The translations under genes and the position numbers were made by a program. This document shows, in pieces, positions 56,414 through 64,000 of a DNA stretch of 64,000 nucleotides (position 1 is the stretch's first letter; the number at the start of each line of letters is the position of its first letter). The DNA is taken from the NCBI RefSeq assembly GCF_000317435.1, contig NC_019751.1:4092001-4156000 (forward strand), given 5' to 3'. This DNA comes from Calothrix sp. PCC 6303 (GTDB lineage: Bacteria; Cyanobacteriota; Cyanobacteriia; Cyanobacteriales; Nostocaceae). Below the pieces are notes generated by a model, which saw nothing but the letters and a program-made list of their open reading frames with translations, was not told the DNA's origin and did not search any database.

Positions 56414-57193
56414 CTACATATATCTAGTTAATTGCACACGATAGCGATCCTTTTTCGTCACGGCAATTTCTCCCACTTCCAAACGTCCTTTTCCCCTCAC
56501 AGCAACTAAGTCGCCAGTTTTGAGTTGGAAACTAGCTTGACTGGTATCTTTCCAGTTAACCCGCACATCACCACCATCAATTAGGTCTACCATTTTACTG
56601 CGGGACATACCAAAACCAGCAGACGCGATCGCATCCAACCGCAAAGACGCTTCTACCGTTGTCATTTCTTTTTTCTTGGGTTCACGGATTTTCAGTTCGC
56701 TAATGTCTATCCGCCGAGTTTTCACTGGTACCGAACGCACCTGTTGAAGGCTCATTTCCAAAAATTCTACCAATTCTGGGACAACAATTACCTGTGCCCC
56801 CCGTTCTCCCAATACAATAATGTCACCAGTTTTTTCCCGCACAATACCGGTTCCCAACATCGAACCTAAAAAATCCCGATGGGTAGCAGTATCAAACAAA
56901 AAATTCCCCGCAACATCCAAAACAGCAATCTCAACTTGAGCCTGTTCCAAGGGTAAATCTGAACGTGCGATCGCAATCCGTTGGCGTTCGGCTTGGGGAT
57001 ATCCACCCCAAGCTACCAAATGTACCTCTGTTAACCGATTAAATGCCCTCTGCGCTTCTGCTAACTCCGGCGGAGACAAAAAATCTGTAAACACAATTTC
57101 CCATGTCTTGATGGCTTGTTCTGCATGATCTATAACACGGGCAACACTATCCCGATTCTCAACACCCTTTAATAATTCTTCCCTTGGCAGCAT
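56414..57193 (-). CDS. Photosystem II S4 domain protein
   Basis: This 259 aa protein is of the YlmH-like family named for its S4 RNA-binding domain (about residues 180-245, LRLDAIASAGFGMSRSKMVDLIDGGDVRVN). The N-terminal part LPREELLKGVENRD and EVHLVAWGGYPQAERQRIAIARS is typical of the cyanobacterial/plastid version. It probably binds RNA, and the PSII link comes from phylogenetic distribution. The start is the ATG at 57193. Confidence 0.92.
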   Translation of the reverse strand: MLPREELLKGVENRDSVARVIDHAEQAIKTWEIVFTDFLSPPELAEAQRAFNRLTEVHLVAWGGYPQAERQRIAIARSDLPLEQAQVEIAVLDVAGNFLFDTATHRDFLGSMLGTGIVREKTGDIIVLGERGAQVIVVPELVEFLEMSLQQVRSVPVKTRRIDISELKIREPKKKEMTTVEASLRLDAIASAGFGMSRSKMVDLIDGGDVRVNWKDTSQASFQLKTGDLVAVRGKGRLEVGEIAVTKKDRYRVQLTRYM

Positions 57194-57583
57194 TTTGTTT
57201 TGGTATTTGGAGATCTTAGTTCTTATATACTGAAAACGGTTATAAAGTGGACTTTTAAAATCGCTATTACCTTTGATTAGTCAGGTTTTAGCTAATCGCT
57301 AACCGCTCGAAGTATATCTTAGATTTTAAAGCTTTGTTCTTGGAGATGTAGCAGATATATCACCTTGCAGTGTTTCAGCAAGAGGCTATATGGAAATTTC
57401 AACCCTATAAAGACTACAATATTCAAGGCTGATAATCCTGACAATACCTGCGCCAATTTTCTCAGAACACTCACAGGCTTCGGTTTTCGGGATTTATCCA
57501 TGTTTTTCGCATGAAATTATAAATTTTGCCTTTAACATCAAAGTAGAATTCCAGTTTAGTTGTTAAGAACAAAAGGTTTGGAG
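57194..57583. other. Divergent spacer between the S4 protein and the site-2 protease
   Basis: This 390 bp spacer is AT-rich. A 60-codon minus-strand frame (57319-57501) is open, but I see no ribosome site or family resemblance. Promoters for both neighbours are expected here. Confidence 0.45.
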
Positions 57584-59065
57584 ATGTCTATAGCTTCAGA
57601 GACTCCTTTGGTAGCGGCAATCGTGCTTGTCGCTTTTGGTATTTTAGGTTGGGGCTTTTATCGCGCCAGACCTTTTGGTAAGCTAGGAATCCTTGCCTGG
57701 TTACAGTCTGTCGTACTTATGACTCCCTGGCTAATATTTTTTGGGTTATTTGCCGCTGGAATCTATATCAATATTGTTGGTATCTTATTTTTGCTACTGA
57801 TTTTTACTGCTTTGTATGTCTATATCGGCAAACAATTACGAGCGGCAGGACAAGATGCACTGATTCAGAAAAAGGCAGCGGAAAGACTCGCATCACAGTC
57901 ACAAACAGATCCCCAAGAGGAAAACTTAGCTACTGCTGTTAGTACATCTGAAATTATACCTATTCCCGAAGAAGATTTAACCAGCATCAAAGGTGTTTTT
58001 GGAATCGATACTTTTTTTGCCACAGAAACAATCCCCTACCAAAATGGAGCAATATTCAAGGGAAATTTACGAGGTGAAGCAGAAATCACTTACAACCGTT
58101 TAAGCAGCAACTTACAGGATAAATTAGGTAATAAATATCGGCTTTTCCTAGTCGAAAACACTGACAATAAGCCAGTGGTCGTGATTTTACCTAGCCTAAA
58201 TGACCCACAGCCAGCAACTATAGCCCAAAATGTATTTGCTGGAATACTACTAATAGCAACAATTGCTACTAGCTTTGAGGCTGCGGGTTTACTGCTAAAT
58301 TTTGATTTCTTTTCCCAACCCCAGCGTTATTTGGAAGTGTTACCTATTGGCTTAGGTATCTTTGTGATTTTGATTATCCATGAAATTGGTCACTGGGTCA
58401 TTGCCCGCCGTTATCAAGTGCGGTTGGGTTTACCATTTTTCCTGCCAGCAATCCAAATTGGTTCCTTTGGGGCAATTACTCGCTTTGAGTCACTCTTACC
58501 TAGCCGGAAAGTATTATTTGATATTGCTTTGGCAGGTCCTGCGGCGGGTGGAATTGTATCTATATTGATTTTGGTATTGGGTTTACTACTATCAAACCCA
58601 ACCAGTTTGTTTCAATTACCCAGCGAATTTTTCCAAGGTTCAATTTTGGTGGGAAGCTTGGCTAAGGTAATACTGGGTTCAACTTTGCAAGCCGGAATTG
58701 TCAATGTCAACCCATTGGTAATTGTCGGCTGGGTAGGTTTGGTAATTACGGCATTAAATTTGATGCCAGCGGGTCAATTAGATGGTGGTCGAATTGTCCA
58801 GGCAATATATGGGCGCAAAATTGCTAGTCGGGCAACTTTAGCAACCATCGCTGTCTTGGTTTTAGTTGCTTTGGGAAATCCATTAGCGATGTATTGGGCA
58901 ATTGTGATTGTGTTTTTGCAGCGAGATTTGGAACGTCCTAGCTTGAATGAAATTACTGAACCTGATGACGCTAGGGCTGCATTGGGCTTGTTAGTCTTAT
59001 TTTTGATGATTGCGACGCTTTTACCTCTAACTCCAGCTTTAGCTGGGAGATTAGGCATAGGGTAG
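57584..59065 (+). CDS. Site-2 protease family membrane metalloprotease (M50, EGY1-like)
   Basis: At 493 aa from the ATG at 57584, this protein has two N-terminal helices, a soluble segment (about 85-215) and a block of about six helices. The zinc site HEIGHW has His266, Glu267 and His270, and the third ligand is in NLMPAGQLDGGRI near residue 395. The layout resembles cyanobacterial Slr0643-type and plant EGY1 proteases, which cut substrates within the membrane. The upstream start at 57560 is less likely. MITE copy C begins five bases after the stop. Confidence 0.93.
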   Translation: MSIASETPLVAAIVLVAFGILGWGFYRARPFGKLGILAWLQSVVLMTPWLIFFGLFAAGIYINIVGILFLLLIFTALYVYIGKQLRAAGQDALIQKKAAERLASQSQTDPQEENLATAVSTSEIIPIPEEDLTSIKGVFGIDTFFATETIPYQNGAIFKGNLRGEAEITYNRLSSNLQDKLGNKYRLFLVENTDNKPVVVILPSLNDPQPATIAQNVFAGILLIATIATSFEAAGLLLNFDFFSQPQRYLEVLPIGLGIFVILIIHEIGHWVIARRYQVRLGLPFFLPAIQIGSFGAITRFESLLPSRKVLFDIALAGPAAGGIVSILILVLGLLLSNPTSLFQLPSEFFQGSILVGSLAKVILGSTLQAGIVNVNPLVIVGWVGLVITALNLMPAGQLDGGRIVQAIYGRKIASRATLATIAVLVLVALGNPLAMYWAIVIVFLQRDLERPSLNEITEPDDARAALGLLVLFLMIATLLPLTPALAGRLGIG

Positions 59066-59069
59066 GGGA

Positions 59070-59157
59070 CTAGTAGCTCAAGGTAATGGGGAAAAGCCTA
59101 TTATTACTGGGCTTTTCAGGATTAAATAATGGTCTTATTTACGCGGTGCTGTATTAG
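59070..59157 (-). mobile_element. MITE-like element, copy C (CTAGTAC family)
   Basis: This is an inverted copy relative to A and B, 88 bp, with ends CTAATACAGCACCGCG (minus-strand left end) and CTAGTAG (59070-59076). It shares the GCGTAAATAAGACCATTATT and TGAAAAGCCCAGTAATAA blocks and lacks the 3' repeat text of copies A and B. Confidence 0.75.
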
Positions 59158-59277
59158 GATAAATTATTCTACGCCACTGATTCAAATTCTTCAAATTACG
59201 CTGATGTAGTTGGAATCTAATTTATGGCTAGACTCCAACTACCTCATTTTTGAGACTTCAGCAATAATCAAAATATT

Positions 59278-60606
59278 TTAGGTGAGGGATTCTAGGTAAT
59301 CACGAATCAAGTTACGGCGTTTGGGTTGACGTAATTTTTGTAATGCCTTGGATTCAATTTGGCGGACACGTTCTCTTGATAAGTCTAAAGCGCGTCCAAT
59401 TTCTGCTAATGAATAGGGATGTCCATCAGCCAAGCCAAAACGCATCAAAATCACATCCCGTTCACGGGTAGTCAAATCAGACAATAGGTGATGTAAATCT
59501 CGTTGGAGTGATTCGCGCATCAACATTTCTTCTGGGGTGACACTATCAGTTTCCAATAATTCCCCAAGTTCGGTATCTTTATCTTTACCAACCTTGGTTT
59601 CTAATGAAACTGAGCGAGGTACACGTAACAAAACCTCACGCACAGCAGTGGGAGTCATTTCCAATTCCACTGCCAAATCTTCCAAAGTTGGGGTGCGTCC
59701 CTTTTCTTGGGCGATTTTCCGCTGTGCTTTTTTGATTTTGTTCAGTTTTTCGGTAATGTGGACAGGGAGGCGAATGGTACGGCTGCTGGTTGCGATCGCA
59801 CGAGTGATCCCTTGGCGAATCCACCAATAAGCATAGGTACTAAAGCGATAACCTTTGGTGGGGTCAAACTTCTCTACAGCCCGCTCTAAACCTAATGTAC
59901 CCTCTTGAACCAAGTCCAAAAGTTCTAAGCCACGATTTTGATATTTCTTGGCAACAGATACAACCAAGCGCAAGTTTGCCTTGATCATATGTTCCTTGGA
60001 TTGGAGTCCGCTACTTTGCATTTGCTCCAATTCTTCCACCGTCAACTTAGCAACTTCTGCCCAGCGACGTTTACCCTTAGCCAAGATTTGCTTGAGTTCA
60101 AATACATCTACACCAGCAGTACTTGCCCATCGCTCCATAGAAGGACGGTGCCCTAACTCAGATGCCAAACGTTCTTGAGCCTCAATAATTCGCAGGTAGG
60201 GAGCAATAATTTCATCACCCTGCTTGGCTGCATTTGCTAAAACAACCCGTAACCGTAGGTAGCGCTGAACTTTTTGAGCTTCAGAAACCTCTTCATCTCG
60301 ACCTAATAATCGAACTCGACCAATTTCTTGAAGATACAAACGTACCAAGTCAGTGCTGCGACGGTTTGGTGCAACCGCAAAACTAGACGGATCTTGAGCA
60401 ACCATTTCCAGTTCCTCTAAATCCTCCTGTGTCAAGTCGCTTTCTTCGACTTCTACATCAATATCGGCTTCTATCTCAATATCAAGCTCGACTTCAGTAT
60501 CAACTTCAGCTTCCACATCTACATCAACTGCAAGTTCTGGGTCAAATACTTGGTTAGACTGTTGGGCTTCGTAGGCGGCATCTGCATAAAAAGATGTTGC
60601 TGGCAT
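59278..60606 (-). CDS. sigC: Group 2 RNA polymerase sigma factor, SigC-like
   Basis: This 442 aa sigma-70 family protein starts at the ATG at 60606 (MPATSFYADAAYEAQQ). Region 1.2 is DLVRLYLQEIGRVRLL. Regions 2.1-2.4 run from LRLVVSVAKKYQNRGLELLDL to FSTYAYWWIRQGITRAI, and region 4 ends SRERVRQIESKALQKLRQPKR. Sequence style (KVGKDKDTELGELLETDSVTPEEM) suits the SigC-type group 2 factors, not the principal SigA. In Nostoc punctiforme SigC acts in the hormogonium sigma cascade. Ahead of region 1.2 is an acidic V/I-D/E alternating stretch (about residues 20-55). An upstream in-frame start at 60636 adds ten residues. A large upstream spacer suggests complex control. Confidence 0.85.
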   Translation of the reverse strand: MPATSFYADAAYEAQQSNQVFDPELAVDVDVEAEVDTEVELDIEIEADIDVEVEESDLTQEDLEELEMVAQDPSSFAVAPNRRSTDLVRLYLQEIGRVRLLGRDEEVSEAQKVQRYLRLRVVLANAAKQGDEIIAPYLRIIEAQERLASELGHRPSMERWASTAGVDVFELKQILAKGKRRWAEVAKLTVEELEQMQSSGLQSKEHMIKANLRLVVSVAKKYQNRGLELLDLVQEGTLGLERAVEKFDPTKGYRFSTYAYWWIRQGITRAIATSSRTIRLPVHITEKLNKIKKAQRKIAQEKGRTPTLEDLAVELEMTPTAVREVLLRVPRSVSLETKVGKDKDTELGELLETDSVTPEEMLMRESLQRDLHHLLSDLTTRERDVILMRFGLADGHPYSLAEIGRALDLSRERVRQIESKALQKLRQPKRRNLIRDYLESLT

Positions 60607-61335
60607 AAGAATCGTCTCAATGGCTCCAGGTAACAATAGATTGTGGTAAGCAGGACTGCGGAAGGTGTTTTGGTGCTAGATGCTTGGGAAGAATCTTCCC
60701 TAAACCTTTCTGGCTCATCCTTCTGAGACTGCAAACCCGAAGGTCAGCTAATCAACTGTTGCTATTGTTCCCGCGATTCTGCATGAACTAACACAGTTGA
60801 AAGAAATTTTTTGATTTTTTTTGGAAAAAGTATCTTTAGTTTTATTTAATACTTAAGTATTAAGCTTTGTACTGCTAATTTAGGAATCAAATTTGACTTG
60901 ATAAAATTCTTTGTGTCTCTATAAACGGGCTTTTTCATAATTAAGCAGATTGCAAATCCCAAAGTATTAGATGTGATTTTTATGACGTAATTTAAATTTA
61001 GTTAAGTATAAATATCAATCAACTAAATTTATAGTCATATCTACATAGCTGTAGTGGTGATTTCCTGAAGGTTTTAGCCAAGTGTCAACGATCTTTGATT
61101 AAGTATTGTTGGTGAAATATAAAGAGTGTATGAAATGCGGTATCAAGAGCTACTGAGGAAAAATTGATGCGAATGTTCAATCCTGAAGCTGCGGTACAGG
61201 ATAAGGGATGCTATGTAAGAGGAACGACATCAAGAATATGTCTAATTAATTCTGTCTGAATACTTATGATTTTTTTAACTTGGCTGTATCTGAAGTTAAA
61301 TACATTTTTTGAGCATAAATGATCAAAACTTAATA
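60607..61335. promoter_or_regulatory. 729 bp spacer upstream of the sigma factor
   Basis: This AT-rich spacer lies between gpsA and sigC, both on the minus strand. It is long for a simple promoter and should hold the sigC control sites. I found no J-box-like GGGAATACT on either strand and no coding frame of note. Confidence 0.45.
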
Positions 61336-62397
61336 TTAATCATTATATTCGGGCTTAATATTCCGTTCCATGAGTTCTTCAAGTGCTTGTCGAGGTGATA
61401 TTTCACCTTGGAGAACGCGATAAACTTGTTGAGTGATGGGAATAGAAATATTTTGTTCTCGGCTACGCTTGACTAATACCGAACAAGTATTGACACCTTC
61501 AGCAGTTCCTTTGAGGTGGATAAGGATCTGGTCTAGGGTTTTATTCTGAGCTAATTGATAACCAACTTGGTAATTTCGGCTGAGGGGACTATTACAAGTT
61601 GCTAGTAAATCTCCCAAACCTGATAAACCATAAAATGTTTCTGCTTTTGCTCCCCAACAGACACCAACTCTAACCATTTCAGTTAGTCCACGAGTCACTA
61701 AAGCTGCTTTTGCATTAGTACCTAACTGTAAACCATCACAGGAACCGGATGCGATCGCTATTACGTTTTTAAGGGTTCCTCCCAGTTCGACACCGATGGG
61801 GTCAAGATTTGTATAAACTCGAAAATGCCGGGAAGAGAAAACCACCTGCACCAATTCCGCAGCGGTTGCCGAATAACTAGCAACAACTGTTGCGGATGGT
61901 AATTTTTGCTGAATTTCTGGGGATAAATTGGGACCAGATAGCACAACTATTGAATGGGTGGGAAAGGTTTTCTGCCAGATTTGCGATGGTGTACAGGCTG
62001 TTTCTGCTTCTAAACCTTTGGTTGCTGTGACAAAAACTGCATTTTCCGGAATGGATAAAGATTGGAGTTCCATTGCTATCTTAGATACTCCCTTCATGGA
62101 AACCGCAGATAAAATAATATCGGCATCCTTCACGGTATCAGCTAAAGATGCCGAACCACTACGTGACCAAATTTTCACATCGTGACCATTGGCAGATGCT
62201 ATGGATGCTAAACTACTTCCCCAGGCACCAGCACCGAGGACAGCGATTGATTTGGAATCGGAAGGTATGGGATTAGCCAATTTTGGGGTTTTTGTTAAAG
62301 AATAAACTTTACAGCATTCCAGCTTGAAAAACAGCTGATCTAATTTTTGCACAACCGGGGGATTTGGTAAATTTCGCTCTCCTAACTTCCTCTGCAC
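61336..62397 (-). CDS. gpsA: Glycerol-3-phosphate dehydrogenase [NAD(P)+]
   Basis: GpsA reduces dihydroxyacetone phosphate to sn-glycerol-3-phosphate for lipid synthesis. The nucleotide-binding motif AVLGAGAWGSSLA appears at about residue 53, and later blocks include VLSGPNLSPEIQQ, LKNVIAIASGSCDGLQLGTNAKAALVTRGLTEM and GLSGLGDLLATCNSPLSRNYQVG. With the GTG at 62397 the protein has about 50 residues before the Rossmann motif, which is unusual; a start nearer 62280 on a non-ATG codon is possible. It is divergent from rpsU with a 72 bp gap. Confidence 0.95.
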   Translation of the reverse strand: MQRKLGERNLPNPPVVQKLDQLFFKLECCKVYSLTKTPKLANPIPSDSKSIAVLGAGAWGSSLASIASANGHDVKIWSRSGSASLADTVKDADIILSAVSMKGVSKIAMELQSLSIPENAVFVTATKGLEAETACTPSQIWQKTFPTHSIVVLSGPNLSPEIQQKLPSATVVASYSATAAELVQVVFSSRHFRVYTNLDPIGVELGGTLKNVIAIASGSCDGLQLGTNAKAALVTRGLTEMVRVGVCWGAKAETFYGLSGLGDLLATCNSPLSRNYQVGYQLAQNKTLDQILIHLKGTAEGVNTCSVLVKRSREQNISIPITQQVYRVLQGEISPRQALEELMERNIKPEYND

Positions 62398-62469
62398 TCA
62401 CCCCTTTCTGTTTTCCCCTTAGCTATTACAATAGAAAATGATCAATTACGAGGAGAATAAGGGGATAGA

Positions 62470-62649
62470 ATGACCCAGGTGGTTTTAGGCGAAAACGAAG
62501 GTATAGAGTCTGCGCTACGTCGCTTTAAGCGTCAGGTTTCCAAAGCTGGGATTTTAGCTGATGTCAAGTACCATCGACACTTTGAAAATCCACAAGAAAA
62601 GCGCAAACGTAAGGCTGTATCAGCTAGACGTAAACGGCGTTTTAAGTAG
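62470..62649 (+). CDS. rpsU: 30S ribosomal protein S21
   Basis: This 59 aa protein opens [20 protein letters not shown], has the S21 core [20 protein letters not shown] and a basic C-terminus (RRKRRFK). It binds near the 3' end of 16S rRNA in the small subunit and helps initiation. AGGAGA and AAGGGG lie 5-18 nt before the ATG. A TACAAT box near 62427 could be its -10 element. Confidence 0.97.
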   Translation: MTQVVLGENEGIESALRRFKRQVSKAGILADVKYHRHFENPQEKRKRKAVSARRKRRFK

Positions 62650-62833
62650 GTCGATTTTCCGGTTGGGTGGTGCAAGCTGTTAATGCTGCCCATCAACCAA
62701 TTCCATCAATCAATTTAAGATTAGAAGCTATTAGTTTATTTAGGGAGTGATCAACAGTGCTGTTTATGTAGTGTGAAATTGCTTTAGGCAAAAAAACCGG
62801 GAAATTATTTACTAACATATAGTTTTTTGGGGT

Positions 62834-62857
62834 AGAGACGTTATTTATAGCGTCTCT
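62834..62857. terminator. GTAGAGACG-type hairpin between rpsU and pth
   Basis: AGAGACG (62834-62840) pairs with CGTCTCT (62851-62857), with TTAT/ATAG partly pairing inside. It lies five bases beyond the pth stop on the minus strand and may serve both convergent genes, though neither side has a long T run. Confidence 0.5.
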
Positions 62858-62861
62858 ATTC

Positions 62862-63491
62862 TTATGGAATTGTAATTGTCTGACTATTACAACGATTCAT
62901 AGCTTTTTCCACACCTTGTTGAATCGATAGTTCTACACATTCTATAACAAATGTCAATACCTGCTCCATTAATTGGGTTTCTGCGGCATTAAATTTACCT
63001 AAAACGTGGGAAACTGTATCTTTGTCTTCTGCGGAGACGTTTTTAGGTTTGCCGATACCAATTCGCAAACGGGGAAACTGGTCATTACCAAGATGTGCGA
63101 TCGCGCTTTTCATTCCATTATGTCCCCCAGCGGATCCAGATAAACGTAACCTGGTTTTTCCAATAGGTAAATCCATGTCGTCATAAATGACTAAAACTGA
63201 TTCTGGTGCCAGTTTGTACCAACTAGTTACAGCCTGCATCGACTGTCCGGAGCGATTCATATAGGTCATCGGCTTTAACAGTCTCAGCTTACCACCTGAT
63301 GGTGCGATGCCTTCACCATAATCGCCTTGAAACTTGCGATTTTCGCTTAAGGGTATTTTCCACCCACGAGATAAAGCATCTATCGCGGCAAAACCAATAT
63401 TGTGTCGCGTTTGATCGTATTTTGGCTCTGGATTTCCTAAACCTACAATTAATTGAGGAATTACTAGTTCTTTTTTCGCTGTTTCCGTCAT
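62862..63491 (-). CDS. pth: Aminoacyl-tRNA hydrolase (peptidyl-tRNA hydrolase)
   Basis: Pth releases peptides from dropped-off peptidyl-tRNA. The 209 aa chain from the ATG at 63491 has the catalytic block LIVGLGNPEPKYDQTRHNIGF (with His), then PMTYMNRSGQSM, VIYDDMDLPIGKTRLR and GSAGGHNGMKSAI. An upstream GTG at 63518 would add nine residues. tatA lies upstream on the same strand, with 93 bp between. Confidence 0.96.
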   Translation of the reverse strand: MTETAKKELVIPQLIVGLGNPEPKYDQTRHNIGFAAIDALSRGWKIPLSENRKFQGDYGEGIAPSGGKLRLLKPMTYMNRSGQSMQAVTSWYKLAPESVLVIYDDMDLPIGKTRLRLSGSAGGHNGMKSAIAHLGNDQFPRLRIGIGKPKNVSAEDKDTVSHVLGKFNAAETQLMEQVLTFVIECVELSIQQGVEKAMNRCNSQTITIP

Positions 63492-63583
63492 TGTTTCTGT
63501 ATCACATTCAACAATCAAGATTAAGGAGTGTTGGTTGATATCCCAAAATATCCCATAGTTTTACACTCCCAACCTCCACTTCA

Positions 63584-63832
63584 CTAAGCTTCTTCTTGCT
63601 TTACCGCTTCAATCTTCTTGGGTTCAATTTCCGCAGTTGTCTTTACAGCTTCTTGTAACTGTACTGCTTCTTTTTGGAATTCATCCTGAAATTCCCGTGA
63701 TGCTTCCTGAAAACCACGGATTGCTTTACCCATGCTACGTCCAATTTCTGGTAGTTTTTTAGGACCAAAGACTAATAGTGCTACAACCATGATTAAACCC
63801 ATTTCTGGCAAACCAATACCAAAAAAATTCAT
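63584..63832 (-). CDS. tatA: Twin-arginine translocase TatA/TatE subunit
   Basis: TatA forms the pore-like part of the Tat pathway for folded proteins. The 82 aa chain has the N-terminal helix (FGIGLPEMGLIMVVALLVFG), the hinge motif FGPKKLPEIGRSMGKAI, an amphipathic helix and an acidic/basic tail. It lies upstream of pth on the same strand, so co-transcription is possible. Confidence 0.95.
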   Translation of the reverse strand: MNFFGIGLPEMGLIMVVALLVFGPKKLPEIGRSMGKAIRGFQEASREFQDEFQKEAVQLQEAVKTTAEIEPKKIEAVKQEEA

Positions 63833-63891
63833 AATTTTCTCCTACTAAATGTAAAGGGTGCGGCAAATACTTTAGGTGGAACACTAGGTTT

Positions 63892-63914
63892 GAGACATTC
63901 CGGTGGAATGTCTC
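63892..63914. repeat. GTAGAGACG-type palindrome upstream of tatA
   Basis: GAGACATTCC (63892-63901) pairs with GGAATGTCTC (63905-63914) over a GGT loop, followed by TACGG. It is the last family member in the window. The remaining bases to 64000 hold no recognisable gene. Confidence 0.75.
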
Positions 63915-64000
63915 TACGGGTTATTGATATCCTACCTTGGACTTTAGAGAACTCCACAAAAAAGATAATCCAATATTGTGGGATAGGCAGCGTTCGATGG

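Noticed and set aside
57319-57501. 60-codon minus-strand frame in the S4/site-2 protease spacer
   Set aside because: There is no ribosome site, no domain-like pattern and no family resemblance. It could be a decayed gene, but nothing supports this.

Overview
The window comes from a filamentous, probably heterocyst- and hormogonium-forming cyanobacterium (Nostocales-like). The evidence is the abundance of HIP1 octamers (GCGATCGC, for example 2068-2075 and 2120-2127), short tandem repeats of the heptamer type, and several cyanobacterial families: HmpF, a PatA-type regulator, Ftn2/ARC6, the PSII S4-domain protein, DUF1995, DUF3352, and DUF1400 hydrolases. I cannot name the species.

Layout. 1-1435 is the 5' part of a Ser/Thr kinase fused to a formylglycine-enzyme-like domain; its 3' end is off the window. 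1744-2772 is tilS. 2769-16099 is the dominant feature: a complete hmp chemotaxis-like locus, with hmpF transcribed leftwards and hmpA-B-C-D-E rightwards. In Nostoc punctiforme this system controls type IV pilus-driven gliding of hormogonia. 16302-23457 holds carbon metabolism genes (class II aldolase, aldose epimerase, pyruvate dehydrogenase E1 alpha), tRNA-Lys and an M1 aminopeptidase. 23766-41940 is a mosaic of secreted or membrane proteins, transporters, mnmG, an SDR, a DUF1400 hydrolase and an O-antigen-ligase-like protein, separated by long spacers. 42594-44807 is the divisome gene ftn2. 45022-53869 holds transporters, a lone CbiG C-terminal domain, a lone ECF ATPase, moaE, small enzymes and a zinc-ribbon/FHA protein. 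54107-63832 is mostly housekeeping: 6-phosphogluconolactonase, dapL, PSII S4 protein, site-2 protease, a SigC-like group 2 sigma factor, gpsA, rpsU, pth and tatA.

How genes may work together. HmpD (receptor), HmpC (CheW), HmpE (CheA hybrid) and HmpB (CheY) form a full phosphorelay. HmpA is a PatA-like protein with a degenerate receiver, and HmpF is the coiled-coil effector at the pilus. No cheR or cheB lies nearby. In N. punctiforme SigC belongs to the hormogonium sigma cascade, so a SigC-like gene 43 kb away is suggestive but not linked. The kinase and the FHA protein could both act in Thr-phosphorylation signalling; no direct link is visible.

The spacers are rich in small repeats. They include three copies of a roughly 90-105 bp MITE-like element with CTAGTAC-type ends, a 160 bp element with perfect 16 bp inverted ends plus a partial copy, a 112 bp element with GGCGTTGCTGA ends, and at least eight GTAGAGACG palindromes, several placed as terminators. 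There are also purine-rich minisatellites, two of which appear to have entered coding sequences. I found no CRISPR array, intact transposase, prophage or defence island. The points most worth follow-up are the paired TGTTCC/GGAACA inverted repeats before hmpA and hmpB, the fast-evolving 18-residue repeats in HmpE, the NPF-type motifs shared by HmpD and HmpE, and an orphan terminator in a 1.2 kb spacer.
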